DNA of 64,000 bases, from positions 62,001-126,000 of the forward strand of contig NZ_BDAG01000004.1 of assembly GCF_002091715.1 (NCBI RefSeq), written 5' to 3'. This DNA is from Pseudomonas migulae NBRC 103157. Lineage in GTDB: Bacteria > Pseudomonadota > Gammaproteobacteria > Pseudomonadales > Pseudomonadaceae. The position numbers were made by a program, and so were the translations under genes. Positions 44,797 through 55,013 of the stretch are shown in pieces. How positions within the stretch are numbered: position 1 is the stretch's first letter; each line of letters starts with the position of its first letter. The notes under the pieces are model-generated. The model made no database searches, was not told the origin of the DNA, and was given only the letters and a program-made list of their open reading frames with translations.

Positions 44797-45537
44797 TCAC
44801 TTGGTGGCGGCGCCATCCGGAACGAACACGTAGCCCACGCCCCAGACGGTCTGGATGTAACGCGGCTTGGACGGATCGGGTTCGATCATCCGGCGCAGAC
44901 GGGAAATCTGCACGTCAATGGAACGCTCCAGAGCATCCCACTCGCGGCCACGGGCCAGGTTCATGAGTTTGTCACGAGTCAGTGGCTGACGCGCGTTCAT
45001 GACCAACGCCTTGAGCACCGCGAACTCACCGGTGGTGAGCATGTGCACTTCGTCGCCGCGTTTCAGTTCGCGAGTCGCCAGCGACAATTCGTAGTCACCG
45101 AACGTCACGCTTTCGTCTTCGCTGCCCGGCGCGCCCGGCACCGGAGCGGACTGACGACGCAGGACGGCTTTGACACGCGCCATCAGCTCGTCCGGGTTGA
45201 ACGGCTTGGCCAGGTAATCGTCGGCGCCCAGTTCCAGGCCCTTGATACGGCTCAGCTCGTCGCCCTTGGCGGTGAGCATGATGATCGGAATCTGATTGTT
45301 CGCGCCGCGCAGGCGGCGGCAGGCGGTCAGGCCGTCTTCGCCGGGCAGCATCAGGTCGAGGACGACCAGGTTGAACACTTCACGCGCCAGCAGGCGGTCC
45401 ATTTGTTCCGTGTTCGGTACGGCGCGGGCACGGTAGCCCTTGCTGACGAAAAAGCGTTCCAGCAGGCTGCTGAGCCCCGGATCGTCGTCAACGATAAGAA
45501 TTTTTTCGCCTTCAGCAATGTTTGCAGTGCTGCTCAT
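44797..45537 (-). CDS. ompR: OmpR-type response regulator (AmgR)
   Basis: The 246-residue regulator has a receiver domain (ILIVDDDPGLSSLLERFF, phospho-acceptor in LVVLDLMLPGEDG, Lys in YLAKPFNPDEL) and a winged-helix DNA-binding domain (LTTGEFAVLKALV, RSIDVQISRLRRMIE, QTVWGVGYVF). It is the first gene of the pair with envZ. The promoter lies in 45538-45600. Confidence 0.94.
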   Translation of the reverse strand: MSSTANIAEGEKILIVDDDPGLSSLLERFFVSKGYRARAVPNTEQMDRLLAREVFNLVVLDLMLPGEDGLTACRRLRGANNQIPIIMLTAKGDELSRIKGLELGADDYLAKPFNPDELMARVKAVLRRQSAPVPGAPGSEDESVTFGDYELSLATRELKRGDEVHMLTTGEFAVLKALVMNARQPLTRDKLMNLARGREWDALERSIDVQISRLRRMIEPDPSKPRYIQTVWGVGYVFVPDGAATK

Positions 45538-45897
45538 TGGATGCTCCTTTGATCTCGGCGCGCATTATGGCGTAGCTGCCGTTATACGCACCGTGTGCAT
45601 TGTTAGCAGATTTTTCCTTCACCGCCAGAAATCCGGGCATTGTGCCTACAGCCCGTGATGCCCCCGAATGACAGAACGCTGGTTATAATGCGCGGCCTTT
45701 TGTGTCAGGCAACGTCTGATCGTTACCTAAGTTGCGGCTTTTTATTTTCATCGCCGCGGCAGTAATTGTTCGATTTCACGGGTCAACGGGATGCCTGTTG
45801 ATTCAGGTAGCGGCGCAGGCCAGGCCGCTCAACCAGACTCGCCGAGCCTTTATCTCTGGGCTTGCGAGCCTGCTTTCACAATTTGTCAGGTGGTTTT
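45538..45897. promoter_or_regulatory. 360-bp divergent region between ompR and tex
   Basis: No gene or REP is visible. A good -10 box (TATAAT, 45684-45689) points toward tex, with no clear -35, and leaves a leader of about 200 nt before the tex start. AT-rich tracts lie at 45595-45625 and 45735-45775. The leader could hold regulation, but I recognise no riboswitch. Confidence 0.35.
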
Positions 45898-48222
45898 ATG
45901 GACAGCATCAACAGCCGCATCGCCGAGGAACTCGGCGTACGCCCACAACAGGTCGAAGCGGCCGTCGCGCTACTCGATGAAGGCTCTACCGTTCCCTTCA
46001 TCGCCCGTTACCGGAAAGAAGTGACCGGCAGTCTCGATGACATTCAGTTGCGTCATCTGGAAGAGCGTCTGCGCTACCTGCGAGAACTCGACGAACGGCG
46101 CATCAGCATCCTGGCCAGCATCCAGGAGCAAGGCAAGCTGACCCCGCAACTGGAACGCGACATCAAGCTCGCCGACACCAAGACCCGCCTCGAAGACTTG
46201 TACCTGCCGTACAAGCAGAAGCGCCGCACCAAGGGCCAGATCGCCCTGGAAGCTGGCCTCGGCGAGTTGGCCGACGGCCTGTTCAACGACCCGACCCTGA
46301 GCCCGGAAACCGAAGCCGCACGCTTCGTTGATGCCGAAAAAGGCGTCGCCGATGTGAAGGCGGCTCTCGAAGGCGCCAAGTACATCCTGATGGAACGCTT
46401 CGCCGAAGACGCCGGCCTCCTGGACAAGCTGCGCAACTACCTCAAGCAGGAAGCCACCCTCAGTGCCCGCGTGATTGCCGGCAAGGAAGAGGAAGGCGCC
46501 AAGTTCCGCGACTATTTCGAACACGATGAACCGCTGAAAAGCATGCCGTCGCACCGTGCGCTGGCGATTTTCCGTGGCCGCAACGAAGGCATTCTCAGCT
46601 CCGCGCTGAAAGTCGGCGATGAACTGCCGGGCACCATGCACCCATGCGAAGGCATGATCGGCCAGCAGTTCGGCATCCAGAACCAGAACCGCGCTGCCGA
46701 CAAATGGCTGGGCGAAGTGGTGCGCTGGACCTGGAAGGTCAAGCTCTACACCCACCTCGAAACCGACCTGTTGGGCGAGCTGCGCGATGGCGCGGAAACC
46801 GAAGCGATCAATGTGTTTGCGCACAACCTGCACGACCTGCTGCTGTCGGCTCCGGCCGGCCCGCGCGCCACCCTGGGCCTCGACCCGGGCCTGCGCACCG
46901 GTTGCAAGGTTGCCGTGGTCGACGCCACCGGCAAGCTGCTGGATCACGCCACGGTTTACCCGCACGTGCCGCACAACAAGTGGGACCAGACCCTGGCGAT
47001 TCTGGCTGCTCTTTGCGCCAAGCACTCGGTAGACCTGATCGCCATCGGCAACGGCACCGCCAGCCGCGAAACCGACAAGCTCGCCGCTGAGCTGATCAAA
47101 AAATACCCAGCGATGAAGATGACCAAAGTCATGGTGTCCGAAGCGGGTGCATCGGTTTACTCGGCGTCGGAACTGGCGTCCAAGGAATTCCCGGACCTGG
47201 ACGTGTCGATCCGTGGCGCGGTGTCTATCGCCCGTCGCCTGCAGGACCCGCTGGCCGAGCTGGTGAAGATCGATCCGAAATCCATCGGTGTCGGCCAGTA
47301 CCAGCACGACGTGTCGCAGCTGAAACTGGCACGTGGCCTGGACGCGGTAGTCGAGGATTGCGTGAACGCCGTGGGCGTGGACGTGAACACTGCTTCCGTG
47401 GCGCTGCTGGCCCGCATCTCTGGCCTCAACGCGACCCTGGCGCAAAACATCGTCAGTCACCGCGACGAGCATGGCGCGTTCAAAACCCGCGCGGCGTTGA
47501 AGAAAGTTGCGCGTCTGGGCGAGAAAACCTTCGAACAGGCCGCTGGCTTCCTGCGTGTCATGAACGGCGACAACCCGCTGGATTCGTCTGCGGTTCACCC
47601 GGAAGCCTATCCGCTGGTCCAGCGCATCGCCGCTGAAACCGACCGTGACATTCGCTCGCTGATCGGCGATGCGAGCTTCCTCAAGCGTCTTGATCCGAAG
47701 AAGTACACCGACGAAACCTTCGGTCTGCCGACGGTCACCGACATCCTGCAAGAGCTGGAAAAACCGGGCCGCGACCCGCGTCCGGAGTTCAAGACCGCCG
47801 AATTCCAGGAAGGCGTCGAAGACCTCAAGGACCTGCAACTGGGCATGATCCTCGAAGGTGTCGTGACCAACGTGACTAACTTCGGTGCATTCGTCGACAT
47901 CGGCGTGCATCAGGACGGTTTGGTGCACATCTCTGCGCTTTCGGAGAAGTTCATCAAGGACCCTCGCGAAGCGGTTAAGGCCGGTGACGTGGTGAAAGTG
48001 AAGGTCATGGAAGTCGACATCCCGCGCAAACGCGTCGGCTTGTCGATGCGCATGAGCGACACACCAGGCGAGAAAATCGACGGTGCCCGTGGTGCGCGTC
48101 CGGGGTCGGCACCGCGCCAGTCCCAGAACACCGCACCGCGCAAGGAAACCACGGCGGCGGCCCCGGCCAACAACGCCATGGCTTCGCTGTTCGCTAACGC
48201 CAAGCAGTTGAAGAAACGCTGA
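45898..48222 (+). CDS. tex: Transcription accessory protein Tex
   Basis: The 774-residue nucleic-acid-binding protein has a Tex N-terminal domain, a YqgF/RuvC-like fold ([20 protein letters not shown], about residue 325), helix-hairpin-helix repeats ([16 protein letters not shown]) and a C-terminal S1 domain ([20 protein letters not shown]). The start ATG at 45898 gives [13 protein letters not shown]; the frame is open 12 codons upstream. The stop and the next start overlap (TGATG). Confidence 0.94.
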   Translation: MDSINSRIAEELGVRPQQVEAAVALLDEGSTVPFIARYRKEVTGSLDDIQLRHLEERLRYLRELDERRISILASIQEQGKLTPQLERDIKLADTKTRLEDLYLPYKQKRRTKGQIALEAGLGELADGLFNDPTLSPETEAARFVDAEKGVADVKAALEGAKYILMERFAEDAGLLDKLRNYLKQEATLSARVIAGKEEEGAKFRDYFEHDEPLKSMPSHRALAIFRGRNEGILSSALKVGDELPGTMHPCEGMIGQQFGIQNQNRAADKWLGEVVRWTWKVKLYTHLETDLLGELRDGAETEAINVFAHNLHDLLLSAPAGPRATLGLDPGLRTGCKVAVVDATGKLLDHATVYPHVPHNKWDQTLAILAALCAKHSVDLIAIGNGTASRETDKLAAELIKKYPAMKMTKVMVSEAGASVYSASELASKEFPDLDVSIRGAVSIARRLQDPLAELVKIDPKSIGVGQYQHDVSQLKLARGLDAVVEDCVNAVGVDVNTASVALLARISGLNATLAQNIVSHRDEHGAFKTRAALKKVARLGEKTFEQAAGFLRVMNGDNPLDSSAVHPEAYPLVQRIAAETDRDIRSLIGDASFLKRLDPKKYTDETFGLPTVTDILQELEKPGRDPRPEFKTAEFQEGVEDLKDLQLGMILEGVVTNVTNFGAFVDIGVHQDGLVHISALSEKFIKDPREAVKAGDVVKVKVMEVDIPRKRVGLSMRMSDTPGEKIDGARGARPGSAPRQSQNTAPRKETTAAAPANNAMASLFANAKQLKKR

Positions 48223-48605
48223 TGGACATTCCAGCCGGGCTGACCGAAAGCGCTTTTTTCAAGCTGCTGGGGTGTCGCTTGCACAGTCTGGAGGCCGGGG
48301 TGGCGCAAGTCGCCCTGGCGCTGGAACCGGAACTGCGTAATCGCGGCGGCAAGTTGCACGGCGGGGCCTTGTTCAGTCTGGTGGACATTGCCATGGGGCT
48401 GGCCTGTTCCAGCACCCACGGCTTTGACCAGCAGAGCGCGACCATCGAATGCAAGATCAACTACATCCGCGCCGTCGCCGACGGTGAGGTGATGTGCACG
48501 GCGCGGGTGATCCACCCGGGCCGCCGCACGCTGGTGGTCGAAGCCGACGTGATGCAGGGCGACAAACTCGTCGCAAAAGCACAAGGCACGTTCGCTGTCC
48601 TGTAG
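48222..48605 (+). CDS. PaaI-family thioesterase
   Basis: The 127-residue hot-dog protein has NRGGKLHGGALFSLVDIAMG, the PaaI/YbdB motif with the catalytic Asp. It is translationally coupled to tex by a one-base overlap, and the same pair is conserved in Pseudomonas as I recall. The substrate is unknown, probably an acyl- or aryl-CoA. Confidence 0.88.
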   Translation: MDIPAGLTESAFFKLLGCRLHSLEAGVAQVALALEPELRNRGGKLHGGALFSLVDIAMGLACSSTHGFDQQSATIECKINYIRAVADGEVMCTARVIHPGRRTLVVEADVMQGDKLVAKAQGTFAVL

Positions 48606-48660
48606 CTAGCCGTCATCGATTTGAGTTAATTTCAGCGCTGTGACCGCAGCGCTGAAATTC

Positions 48661-48752
48661 CCTGTGGGAGCGGGCTTGCTCGCGAAGGCGGTGTATCAGG
48701 CAATTTATTTGTTGACTGACACTGCCTCTTCGCGAGCAAGCCCGCTCCCACA
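48661..48752. repeat. REPIN before gshA
   Basis: GTGGGAGCGGGCTTGCTCGC and its inverted copy lie 45 bp apart in the 258-bp gap between the thioesterase and gshA. Confidence 0.9.
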
Positions 48753-48863
48753 TTGATTGCGGCAAGTTCCAAAACCAGGCGAAAACGCCAGTTTCAACTT
48801 CACCCTTGTAGACCGTCTTGCCCACCCCCATATTGGGGCGACTGACGCGTGAAGGAATCCAAC

Positions 48864-50447
48864 TTGAGCGAACTTCTCAACCGCCGCCTGGCTCTGCTCG
48901 GCGAGCGCGCTAACCTCTCTCTGCTCGAACAGTGCCTTCACGGCATCGAACGTGAATGCCTGCGCGTGACCGGCGAAGGTCGCCTGGCGCAAACGCCGCA
49001 CCCGGAAGAATTGGGTTCCGCGCTGACCAACGAACAAATCACCACCGACTATTCCGAGTCGCTGCTGGAGTTCATCACGCCCGCCCTGCCCGACCCGGCC
49101 GACACCCTGGCGAGCCTGGACAAGATTCACCGCTTTGCCTACAGCAAGCTCGGCAACGAGTACCTGTGGAGTCCGTCGATGCCGTGCCCGTTGCCGGCCG
49201 AGGAAGATATCCCGATCGCCTATTACGGCACGTCCAACATCGGCAAGCTCAAGTATGTCTACCGCAAGGGTCTGGCCCTGCGCTACGGCAAGACCATGCA
49301 GTGCATCGCAGGGATTCACTACAACTTCTCCCTGCCGGAAAAGCTCTGGCCGCTGCTCAAAGAGGCTGAAGGCTTTGTCGGCACTGACCGCGACTATCAG
49401 TCGTCGGCCTACATCGCCCTGATCCGCAACTTCCGTCGCTACAGCTGGCTGCTGATGTACCTGTTCGGTGCCTCGCCAGCGCTGGACGCCGGTTTCCTGC
49501 GGGGTCGTTCGCACCAGTTGGAACAGCTGGACCCGGACACTTTGTACCTGCCGTACGCCACCAGCCTGCGCATGAGCGATCTGGGTTACCAGAGCAACGC
49601 CCAGGTGGGTCTGACGCCGTGCTACAACGATTTGGCGAGCTACACCGACAGTTTGCGCAAAGCCGTCGCCACGCCGTATGCGCCGTACGTTGAAATCGGT
49701 ACGCATCAAAACGGTGAGTGGGTTCAGCTCAACACCAACATCCTGCAGATCGAAAACGAGTACTACTCCAACATCCGCCCGAAACGCGTGACCTACACCG
49801 GCGAACGGCCGATCCAGGCGCTGGTGGCCCGCGGCATTCAATACGTCGAAGTGCGTTGCCTGGACATCAACCCGTTCCTGCCGATGGGCATCGACTTGCC
49901 GGAGTCGCGTTTCCTCGATGCGTTCCTGCTGTACTGCGCGCTGAACGACAGCCCGCTGCTGACCAATACTTCGTGCGGCAACGCGACCTCGAACTTCCTC
50001 AGCGTGGTCAAGGAAGGTCGCCGCCCGGGCCTGCAACTGCAACGCGACGGTCATCCGGTAGACCTGAAAGAGTGGGCCAGCGAGTTGCTGGAGAAGATTG
50101 CTCCACTCGCGGCGTTACTGGATCAGAGCCATGGCGGCGATGCGCACAGCAAGGCATTGGACGCGCAATTGGCCAAGGTCAAGGACCCTTCCCTGACGCC
50201 ATCGGCCCAGGTGCTGGCGGCGATGGCCGTGCACAAGGAAAGCTTCAGCCAGTTCTCCCTGCGTCAGAGCCAGGCCCACGCGGAGTTTTTCCGCAGCGAG
50301 CCGCTTTCAAGCGAAGAACAGGCGAAATTTGAAGACCGGGCACGTTCGTCACTGGCAGAACAGGTCGAGCTGGAGCAGAACGAAGTCGGCGATTTCGATG
50401 TGTTTGTCGGGTCGTATCAGGCGAGCATTCTGGCGATCAGTAACTGA
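48864..50447 (+). CDS. gshA: Glutamate-cysteine ligase
   Basis: This proteobacterial-type ligase makes gamma-glutamylcysteine, the first step of glutathione synthesis. Hallmarks are [41 protein letters not shown] and [13 protein letters not shown] choose the TTG at 48864 because AAGGA lies 7 bp upstream and the length (527 residues) fits; a GTG at 48849 would add five residues. A REPIN lies upstream and a tandem REPIN array follows. Confidence 0.93.
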   Translation: MSELLNRRLALLGERANLSLLEQCLHGIERECLRVTGEGRLAQTPHPEELGSALTNEQITTDYSESLLEFITPALPDPADTLASLDKIHRFAYSKLGNEYLWSPSMPCPLPAEEDIPIAYYGTSNIGKLKYVYRKGLALRYGKTMQCIAGIHYNFSLPEKLWPLLKEAEGFVGTDRDYQSSAYIALIRNFRRYSWLLMYLFGASPALDAGFLRGRSHQLEQLDPDTLYLPYATSLRMSDLGYQSNAQVGLTPCYNDLASYTDSLRKAVATPYAPYVEIGTHQNGEWVQLNTNILQIENEYYSNIRPKRVTYTGERPIQALVARGIQYVEVRCLDINPFLPMGIDLPESRFLDAFLLYCALNDSPLLTNTSCGNATSNFLSVVKEGRRPGLQLQRDGHPVDLKEWASELLEKIAPLAALLDQSHGGDAHSKALDAQLAKVKDPSLTPSAQVLAAMAVHKESFSQFSLRQSQAHAEFFRSEPLSSEEQAKFEDRARSSLAEQVELEQNEVGDFDVFVGSYQASILAISN

Positions 50448-50473
50448 TCGTCGGCGGTCCTGCGGACCTTGAT

Positions 50474-51130
50474 CGCCAGCAAGCCGGCTCCTACACAGAG
50501 GCGGGATCGCCAAAAATCGCGCACCCAACGCAAAACCCTGTAGGAGCCGGCTTGCCAGCGAGGGCGGCCTGAAATTCACCGCAAGGCTCAAGGGCCTCAT
50601 CGCCAGCAAGCCGGCTCCTACGCAGAGGCGGGATCGCCAAAAATCGCGCACCCAACGCAAAACCCTGTAGGAGCTGGCTTGCCAGCGATGGCGGCCTGAA
50701 ATTCACCGCAAGGCTCAAGGGCCTCATCGCCAGCAAGCCGGCTCCTACACAGAGGCGGGATCGCCAAACATCGCGCACCCAACGCAAAACCCTGTAGGAG
50801 CTGGCTTGCCAGCGAGGGCGGCCTGAAATTCACCGCAAGGCTCAAGGGCCTCATCGCCAGCAAGCCGGCTCCTACGCAGAGGCGGGATCGCCAAAAATCG
50901 CGCCCCCAACGCAAAACCCTGTAGGGGCTGGCTTGCCAGCGATGGCGGCCTGAAATTCACCGCAAGGCTCAAGGGCCCCATCGCCAGCAAGCCGGCTCCT
51001 ACACGGATGCGGGATCGCCAAACATCGCGCGCCCAACGCAAAACCCTGTAGGAGCCGGCTTGCTGGCGATGGCGGCCTTGAATTCACCGCAAGGCTCAAG
51101 GGCCTCATCGCCAGCAAGCCGGCTCCTACA
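50474..51130. repeat. 127-bp tandem REPIN array, five full units
   Basis: CGCCAGCAAGCCGGCTCCTA starts at 50474, 50601, 50728, 50855, 50982 and 51109, an exact 127-bp period. Each unit holds a left REP, a 50-bp insert (GAGGCGGGATCGCCAAA type), an inverted REP and a 40-bp linker. Units differ by only a few bases. The last REP ends the array near 51130. It occupies most of the 819-bp gshA-tauA gap. Confidence 0.95.
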
Positions 51131-51188
51131 AGGAAGCTGCGCGATAATGGCTCTTAGAATTTTCCGCTCATAAGCTCATTCGAAAAAG

Positions 51189-51223
51189 TTATTTATTTTC
51201 GGATTCTTATATCATTTAGTCTC
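51189..51223 (+). promoter_or_regulatory. tauA promoter region with motif shared with tcyJ
   Basis: TTATTTATTTTC (51189-51200) is followed by ATCATTTAGTCTC (51211-51223), in which TTTAGT could be the -10 box. A near-identical pair precedes tcyJ. AT-rich leaders of this kind are typical of CysB-activated sulfur-starvation promoters. AAGGAG at 51254-51259 is the ribosome binding site. Confidence 0.5.
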
Positions 51224-51266
51224 TTTTTCACGCCGACTCTCGGTCCGCCTGAAAAGGAGCTTCTCA

Positions 51267-52244
51267 ATGAAACTTAACTTCCCACTTCGCCTCCTGGCGG
51301 CCGCGTCTCTGGCGGCAGCGAGTTTCTTTGCCCAGGCGGCTGACGTGACCGTCGCCTACCAGACCACCGTAGACCCGGCGAAAGTCGCCCAGGCCGACGG
51401 CGCGTATGAAAAAGCCACCAACGCCAAGATCGACTGGCGAAAATTCGACAACGGTGCCGACATCATCGCCGCCATCGCGTCCGGTGACGTGCAGATCGGC
51501 TACCTCGGTTCCAGCCCCCTGACGGCTGCAATCACCCGCAAAGTTCCGGTAGAAACCTTCCTCATTGCCACGCAGATCGGCGCCGCTGAAGCCTTGGTCG
51601 CCCGCGACGGTTCCGGGATCAAAACCCCACAAGACCTGATCGGCAAGAAAATCGCCGTGCCGTTCGTTTCCACCGGTCACTACAGCCTGCTGGCAGCGCT
51701 GAAGCACTGGAACATCGACCCGTCGAAAGTCACCGTCCTCAACCTCGCCCCGCCGGCGATCATCGCTGCGTGGAAACGCGGTGACATCGATGCCACTTAC
51801 GTCTGGGATCCGGCGCTCGGCGTGGCCAAGGAAAACGGCAAAGTGCTGATCACCTCCGGCGAACTGGCCAAGTTCGGCGCGCCGACTTTCGATGCGTGGA
51901 TCGTGCGTAAAGACTTCGCCGAGAAACACCCGGAAATCGTCACCGCGTTCGCCAAAGTCACCCTCGACGCCTACGCCGATTACCGTAAAGACCCGAAAGC
52001 CTGGCTTGCCAATCAGTCCAACGTCGACAAGCTGGTGAAGCTGTCCGGTGCCAAGGCCAGCGACATTCCGCTGCTGCTGCAAGGCAACGTCTACCCGCTG
52101 GCGGCTGATCAGGTGATCACCCTCGGCGCGCCGACGACCAAAGCCATCACCGACACCGCCGTGTTCCTCAAGGAACAAGGCAAGGTCGAAGCCGTGCTGC
52201 CGGACTACGCGCCGTACGTCAGCGCCAAGTTCATCACCCACTGA
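51267..52244 (+). CDS. tauA: Taurine ABC transporter, periplasmic binding protein
   Basis: The 325-residue protein has a signal peptide ([20 protein letters not shown], cleaved after AQA about residue 24) and an NMT1/TauA-like binding fold ([46 protein letters not shown]). It captures taurine in the periplasm. It is the first gene of tauABC, which is preceded by a sulfur-type promoter. Confidence 0.93.
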   Translation: MKLNFPLRLLAAASLAAASFFAQAADVTVAYQTTVDPAKVAQADGAYEKATNAKIDWRKFDNGADIIAAIASGDVQIGYLGSSPLTAAITRKVPVETFLIATQIGAAEALVARDGSGIKTPQDLIGKKIAVPFVSTGHYSLLAALKHWNIDPSKVTVLNLAPPAIIAAWKRGDIDATYVWDPALGVAKENGKVLITSGELAKFGAPTFDAWIVRKDFAEKHPEIVTAFAKVTLDAYADYRKDPKAWLANQSNVDKLVKLSGAKASDIPLLLQGNVYPLAADQVITLGAPTTKAITDTAVFLKEQGKVEAVLPDYAPYVSAKFITH

Positions 52245-52260
52245 TCCGGAGTTAACTGCG

Positions 52261-53055
52261 ATGGCTTTGCTACAGCTGGAGCGCATCAGCGCACAGTACC
52301 CCGGCAGTCCGGAACCGGTATTGGCGGATATTTCCCTGAGCCTGGGGCCCCAGCAGTTGCTGGTGGCCCTCGGCCCTTCCGGCAGTGGCAAGACTTCGCT
52401 GTTGAACCTGATTGCCGGTTTCGTCGAGCCCAGCGCCGGGCGCATCAGCCTCGATGGCGTGCCGGTCAAAGGCCCGAGCGCCGAACGTGGCGTGGTGTTC
52501 CAGGACGATGCCTTGTTGCCGTGGCAGGATGTGCTGGCCAACGTGGGTTTCGGTCTGGAATTGGCCGGTGTTCCCCGTGACAAACGTGAAATCCGCGCTC
52601 GAGAAATGCTCGCGCTGGTGGACCTTTCCGGTTTTGAGAATCGCCGTATCTGGCAGCTCTCGGGCGGCCAGAAACAACGTGTCGGCCTGGCCCGTGCGCT
52701 CGCCGCCGATCCTCGCGTGTTGCTGATGGACGAACCCTTCGGCGCCCTCGATGCCTTCACTCGCGAACAAATGCAGGAGCTGCTGTTGCAAGTCTGGCAG
52801 CGCACTGCAAAACCGGTCTTCCTGATTACCCACGACATTGAAGAAGCGGTGTTTCTGGCCACGGATCTGATTCTGCTGGCGCCGAACCCGGGGCAAATCG
52901 TCGAGCGCCTGAGCCTGGATTTCGGTCAGCGTTACGCCGCCGGCGAGTCCGCACGGGCGATCAAATCCGACCCGCGCTTTATCGAAACCCGCGAACACGT
53001 ACTCGCCAAAGTGTTCTCCCAACGCAGCGCCGCCACGCGGCAGGAGCGCGCATGA
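52261..53055 (+). CDS. tauB: Taurine ABC transporter ATPase
   Basis: The 264-residue ABC ATPase has Walker [16 protein letters not shown]-loop [11 protein letters not shown], signature [20 protein letters not shown], Walker [15 protein letters not shown] and the switch His in [10 protein letters not shown]. It energises TauC. It starts 16 bp after tauA and overlaps tauC by 4 bp. Confidence 0.94.
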   Translation: MALLQLERISAQYPGSPEPVLADISLSLGPQQLLVALGPSGSGKTSLLNLIAGFVEPSAGRISLDGVPVKGPSAERGVVFQDDALLPWQDVLANVGFGLELAGVPRDKREIRAREMLALVDLSGFENRRIWQLSGGQKQRVGLARALAADPRVLLMDEPFGALDAFTREQMQELLLQVWQRTAKPVFLITHDIEEAVFLATDLILLAPNPGQIVERLSLDFGQRYAAGESARAIKSDPRFIETREHVLAKVFSQRSAATRQERA

Positions 53056-53885
53056 GCAGCTATGAAATTCCGGCCGTGACGGTGAAACCGGGTTCGACGG
53101 TCATTCCGGTTCGCCGCAGCTTGAGCACGCGCTGGATCAGCGTGCTGACGCTGGTCGCGCTGGTTGCCCTTTGGTGGGCCGTTACCGCTACGGGGATGAT
53201 CGAACCGCTGTTCCTGCCGCCACCGTCCGCCGTGCTGCAAAAAGGCTGGCTGCTGGTGACGACCGGCTACATGGATTCGACGTTGTGGCAGCACTTGGGC
53301 GCGAGCCTCGGCCGCATCGGTCTGGGCCTCGGCTTTGCCGTGCTGACCGCCGTGCCGGTGGGCATTGCGATCGGTGCCAACCGTATCGCGCGCGGCATTC
53401 TCGATCCGCTGATCGAGTTCTACCGGCCGATTCCGCCGCTGGCCTATCTGCCGCTGATCGTGATCTGGTGCGGCATTGGCGAGCTGTCGAAAGTCTTGCT
53501 GATCTACCTGGCGATCTTCGCCCCGATTGCCATCGCCACCGCCACTGGCGTGCGCACCGTCGACCCGGCCAGATTGCGCGCCGCGCAGTCGTTGGGCGCA
53601 ACCCGCGCGCAGTTGATTCGCCATGTGATTCTGCCAAGTGCCTTGCCGGACATTTTGACTGGCGTGCGCATTGGTCTGGGCGTGGGTTGGTCAACGCTGG
53701 TCGCCGCCGAGCTGATCGCCGCCACCAGCGGGCTGGGCTTCATGGTGCAGTCGGCCGCGCAATTCCTGGTCACCGATGTGGTGGTGCTGGGGATTCTGGT
53801 GATTGCGCTGATCGCCTTTGCCATGGAGATGGGCTTGCGTGCGCTGCAACGCAAACTGGTGCCATGGCACGGCCAGGCTCACTAA
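53052..53885 (+). CDS. tauC: Taurine ABC transporter permease
   Basis: The 277-residue inner membrane protein has about six helices and the permease EAA-like loop ([20 protein letters not shown], about residue 180). It partners with TauA and TauB. A REPIN separates it from tauD, which normally follows directly. Confidence 0.93.
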   Translation: MSSYEIPAVTVKPGSTVIPVRRSLSTRWISVLTLVALVALWWAVTATGMIEPLFLPPPSAVLQKGWLLVTTGYMDSTLWQHLGASLGRIGLGLGFAVLTAVPVGIAIGANRIARGILDPLIEFYRPIPPLAYLPLIVIWCGIGELSKVLLIYLAIFAPIAIATATGVRTVDPARLRAAQSLGATRAQLIRHVILPSALPDILTGVRIGLGVGWSTLVAAELIAATSGLGFMVQSAAQFLVTDVVVLGILVIALIAFAMEMGLRALQRKLVPWHGQAH

Positions 53886-53895
53886 ACATTTCCCA

Positions 53896-53985
53896 ATGTG
53901 GGAGCGGGCTTGCTCGCGAATGCAGCGTGTCATGCGAAATAGCTGTGACGGACACACCGCTTTCGCGAGCAAGCCCGCTCCCACA
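53896..53985. repeat. REPIN inside the tau operon, between tauC and tauD
   Basis: GTGGGAGCGGGCTTGCTCGC and its inverted copy are separated by about 40 bp. The hairpin could reduce tauD transcription or stabilise the tauABC mRNA. Confidence 0.9.
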
Positions 53986-54016
53986 GTCGGTACCCCGAAT
54001 TCAGTAGAGAAAGACC

Positions 54017-54859
54017 ATGAGCCACCTGACAATCGTCCCCCTCAGCTCCGCGCTCGGCGCGCAAATCAGTGGCATCGACATCAGTCAGCCGCTGAACCTG
54101 GAACAGCGCGATGCCATCGAGCAGGCATTGCTCAAGCATCAGGTGCTGTTCTTCCGCGACCAGCCGATCACACCACAGCAACAGGCACGTTTCGCCGCCA
54201 ATTTCGGCGACCTGCACATTCATCCGATCTACCCGAATGTGCCGGAACAGCCGCAGGTGCTGATCCTCGACACCGCTGTCACTGACGTGCGCGACAACGC
54301 CATCTGGCACACCGACGTGACCTTCCTGCCAACCCCGGCGCTGGGCGCAGTGCTCAGCGCAAAATTGCTGCCGGAGTTTGGCGGCGACACGTTGTGGGCC
54401 AGTGGCATTGCGGCATATGAAGCGCTGTCAGCGCCGATGAAAACATTGCTCGAGGGGCTGACCGCGACTCACGATTTCACCCGCTCGTTTCCGCTCGAAC
54501 GCTACGGCAATACGCCAGAAGCGCTGGCTCAGTGGGAAGAAGCACGCCGCAAGAATCCGCCACTGTCGCACCCGGTGATCCGCACGCACCCGGTAAGCGA
54601 GCGCCGGTCGCTGTTCGTCAATGAAGGGTTCACGTCGAAGATCAACGAGCTGTCGGAGACCGAGAGCGAGGTGATCCTGAAGTTTCTGTTTGCCCATGCA
54701 ACGCGGCCGGAGTTCACCATTCGCTGGCGCTGGCAGAAGGATGATGTGGCGTTCTGGGATAACCGCGTGACGCAGCATTACGCGGTGGATGATTACCGAC
54801 CGGCGCGGCGGGTGATGCAGCGGGCGACAGTGTTGGGGGATGTGCCGTTTTTTCGGTAA
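54017..54859 (+). CDS. tauD: Taurine dioxygenase
   Basis: The 280-residue Fe(II)/2-oxoglutarate dioxygenase releases sulfite from taurine. The iron ligands appear as HTD ([14 protein letters not shown], about residue 95) and the distal His in [20 protein letters not shown], where the Arg binds 2-oxoglutarate. It follows tauABC on the same strand after a 131-bp gap containing a REPIN; GAGAAAGACC precedes the ATG. Confidence 0.93.
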   Translation: MSHLTIVPLSSALGAQISGIDISQPLNLEQRDAIEQALLKHQVLFFRDQPITPQQQARFAANFGDLHIHPIYPNVPEQPQVLILDTAVTDVRDNAIWHTDVTFLPTPALGAVLSAKLLPEFGGDTLWASGIAAYEALSAPMKTLLEGLTATHDFTRSFPLERYGNTPEALAQWEEARRKNPPLSHPVIRTHPVSERRSLFVNEGFTSKINELSETESEVILKFLFAHATRPEFTIRWRWQKDDVAFWDNRVTQHYAVDDYRPARRVMQRATVLGDVPFFR

Positions 54860-54892
54860 ATCCCGATTTTTTTGTTGTTTGGTCTGGCCCCA

Positions 54893-54973
54893 TCGCGAGC
54901 AAGCCCGCTCCCACATTCGACCGCGTTCTTGATTTCAGAACGCGGTCGAATGTGGGAGCGGGCTTGCTCGCGA
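54893..54973. repeat. REPIN after tauD with 37-bp perfect arms
   Basis: The arms 54893-54929 and 54937-54973 are perfect complements with a 7-bp loop; this is the tightest hairpin in the window. It lies between convergent tauD and the aldo/keto reductase gene and may end both transcripts. Confidence 0.92.
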
Positions 54974-55013
54974 AGGCGATGTAACAGGCGCCGAATAAAC
55001 CGGCGCCCAACGA

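Noticed and set aside
45970..47928. 652-residue ORF opposite tex
   Set aside because: Antisense shadow of a well-conserved gene; no domain and no ribosome binding site.
50349..51117. Ladder of overlapping 81-103-residue minus-strand ORFs spaced at 127 bp
   Set aside because: They are translations of the tandem REPIN array. The proteins are near-identical because the DNA is repeated, and there are no ribosome binding sites.
50474..51130. Possible CRISPR array
   Set aside because: The repeated unit is 127 bp with internal REP palindromes and nearly identical linkers. There are no short direct repeats with variable spacers and no cas genes in the window.
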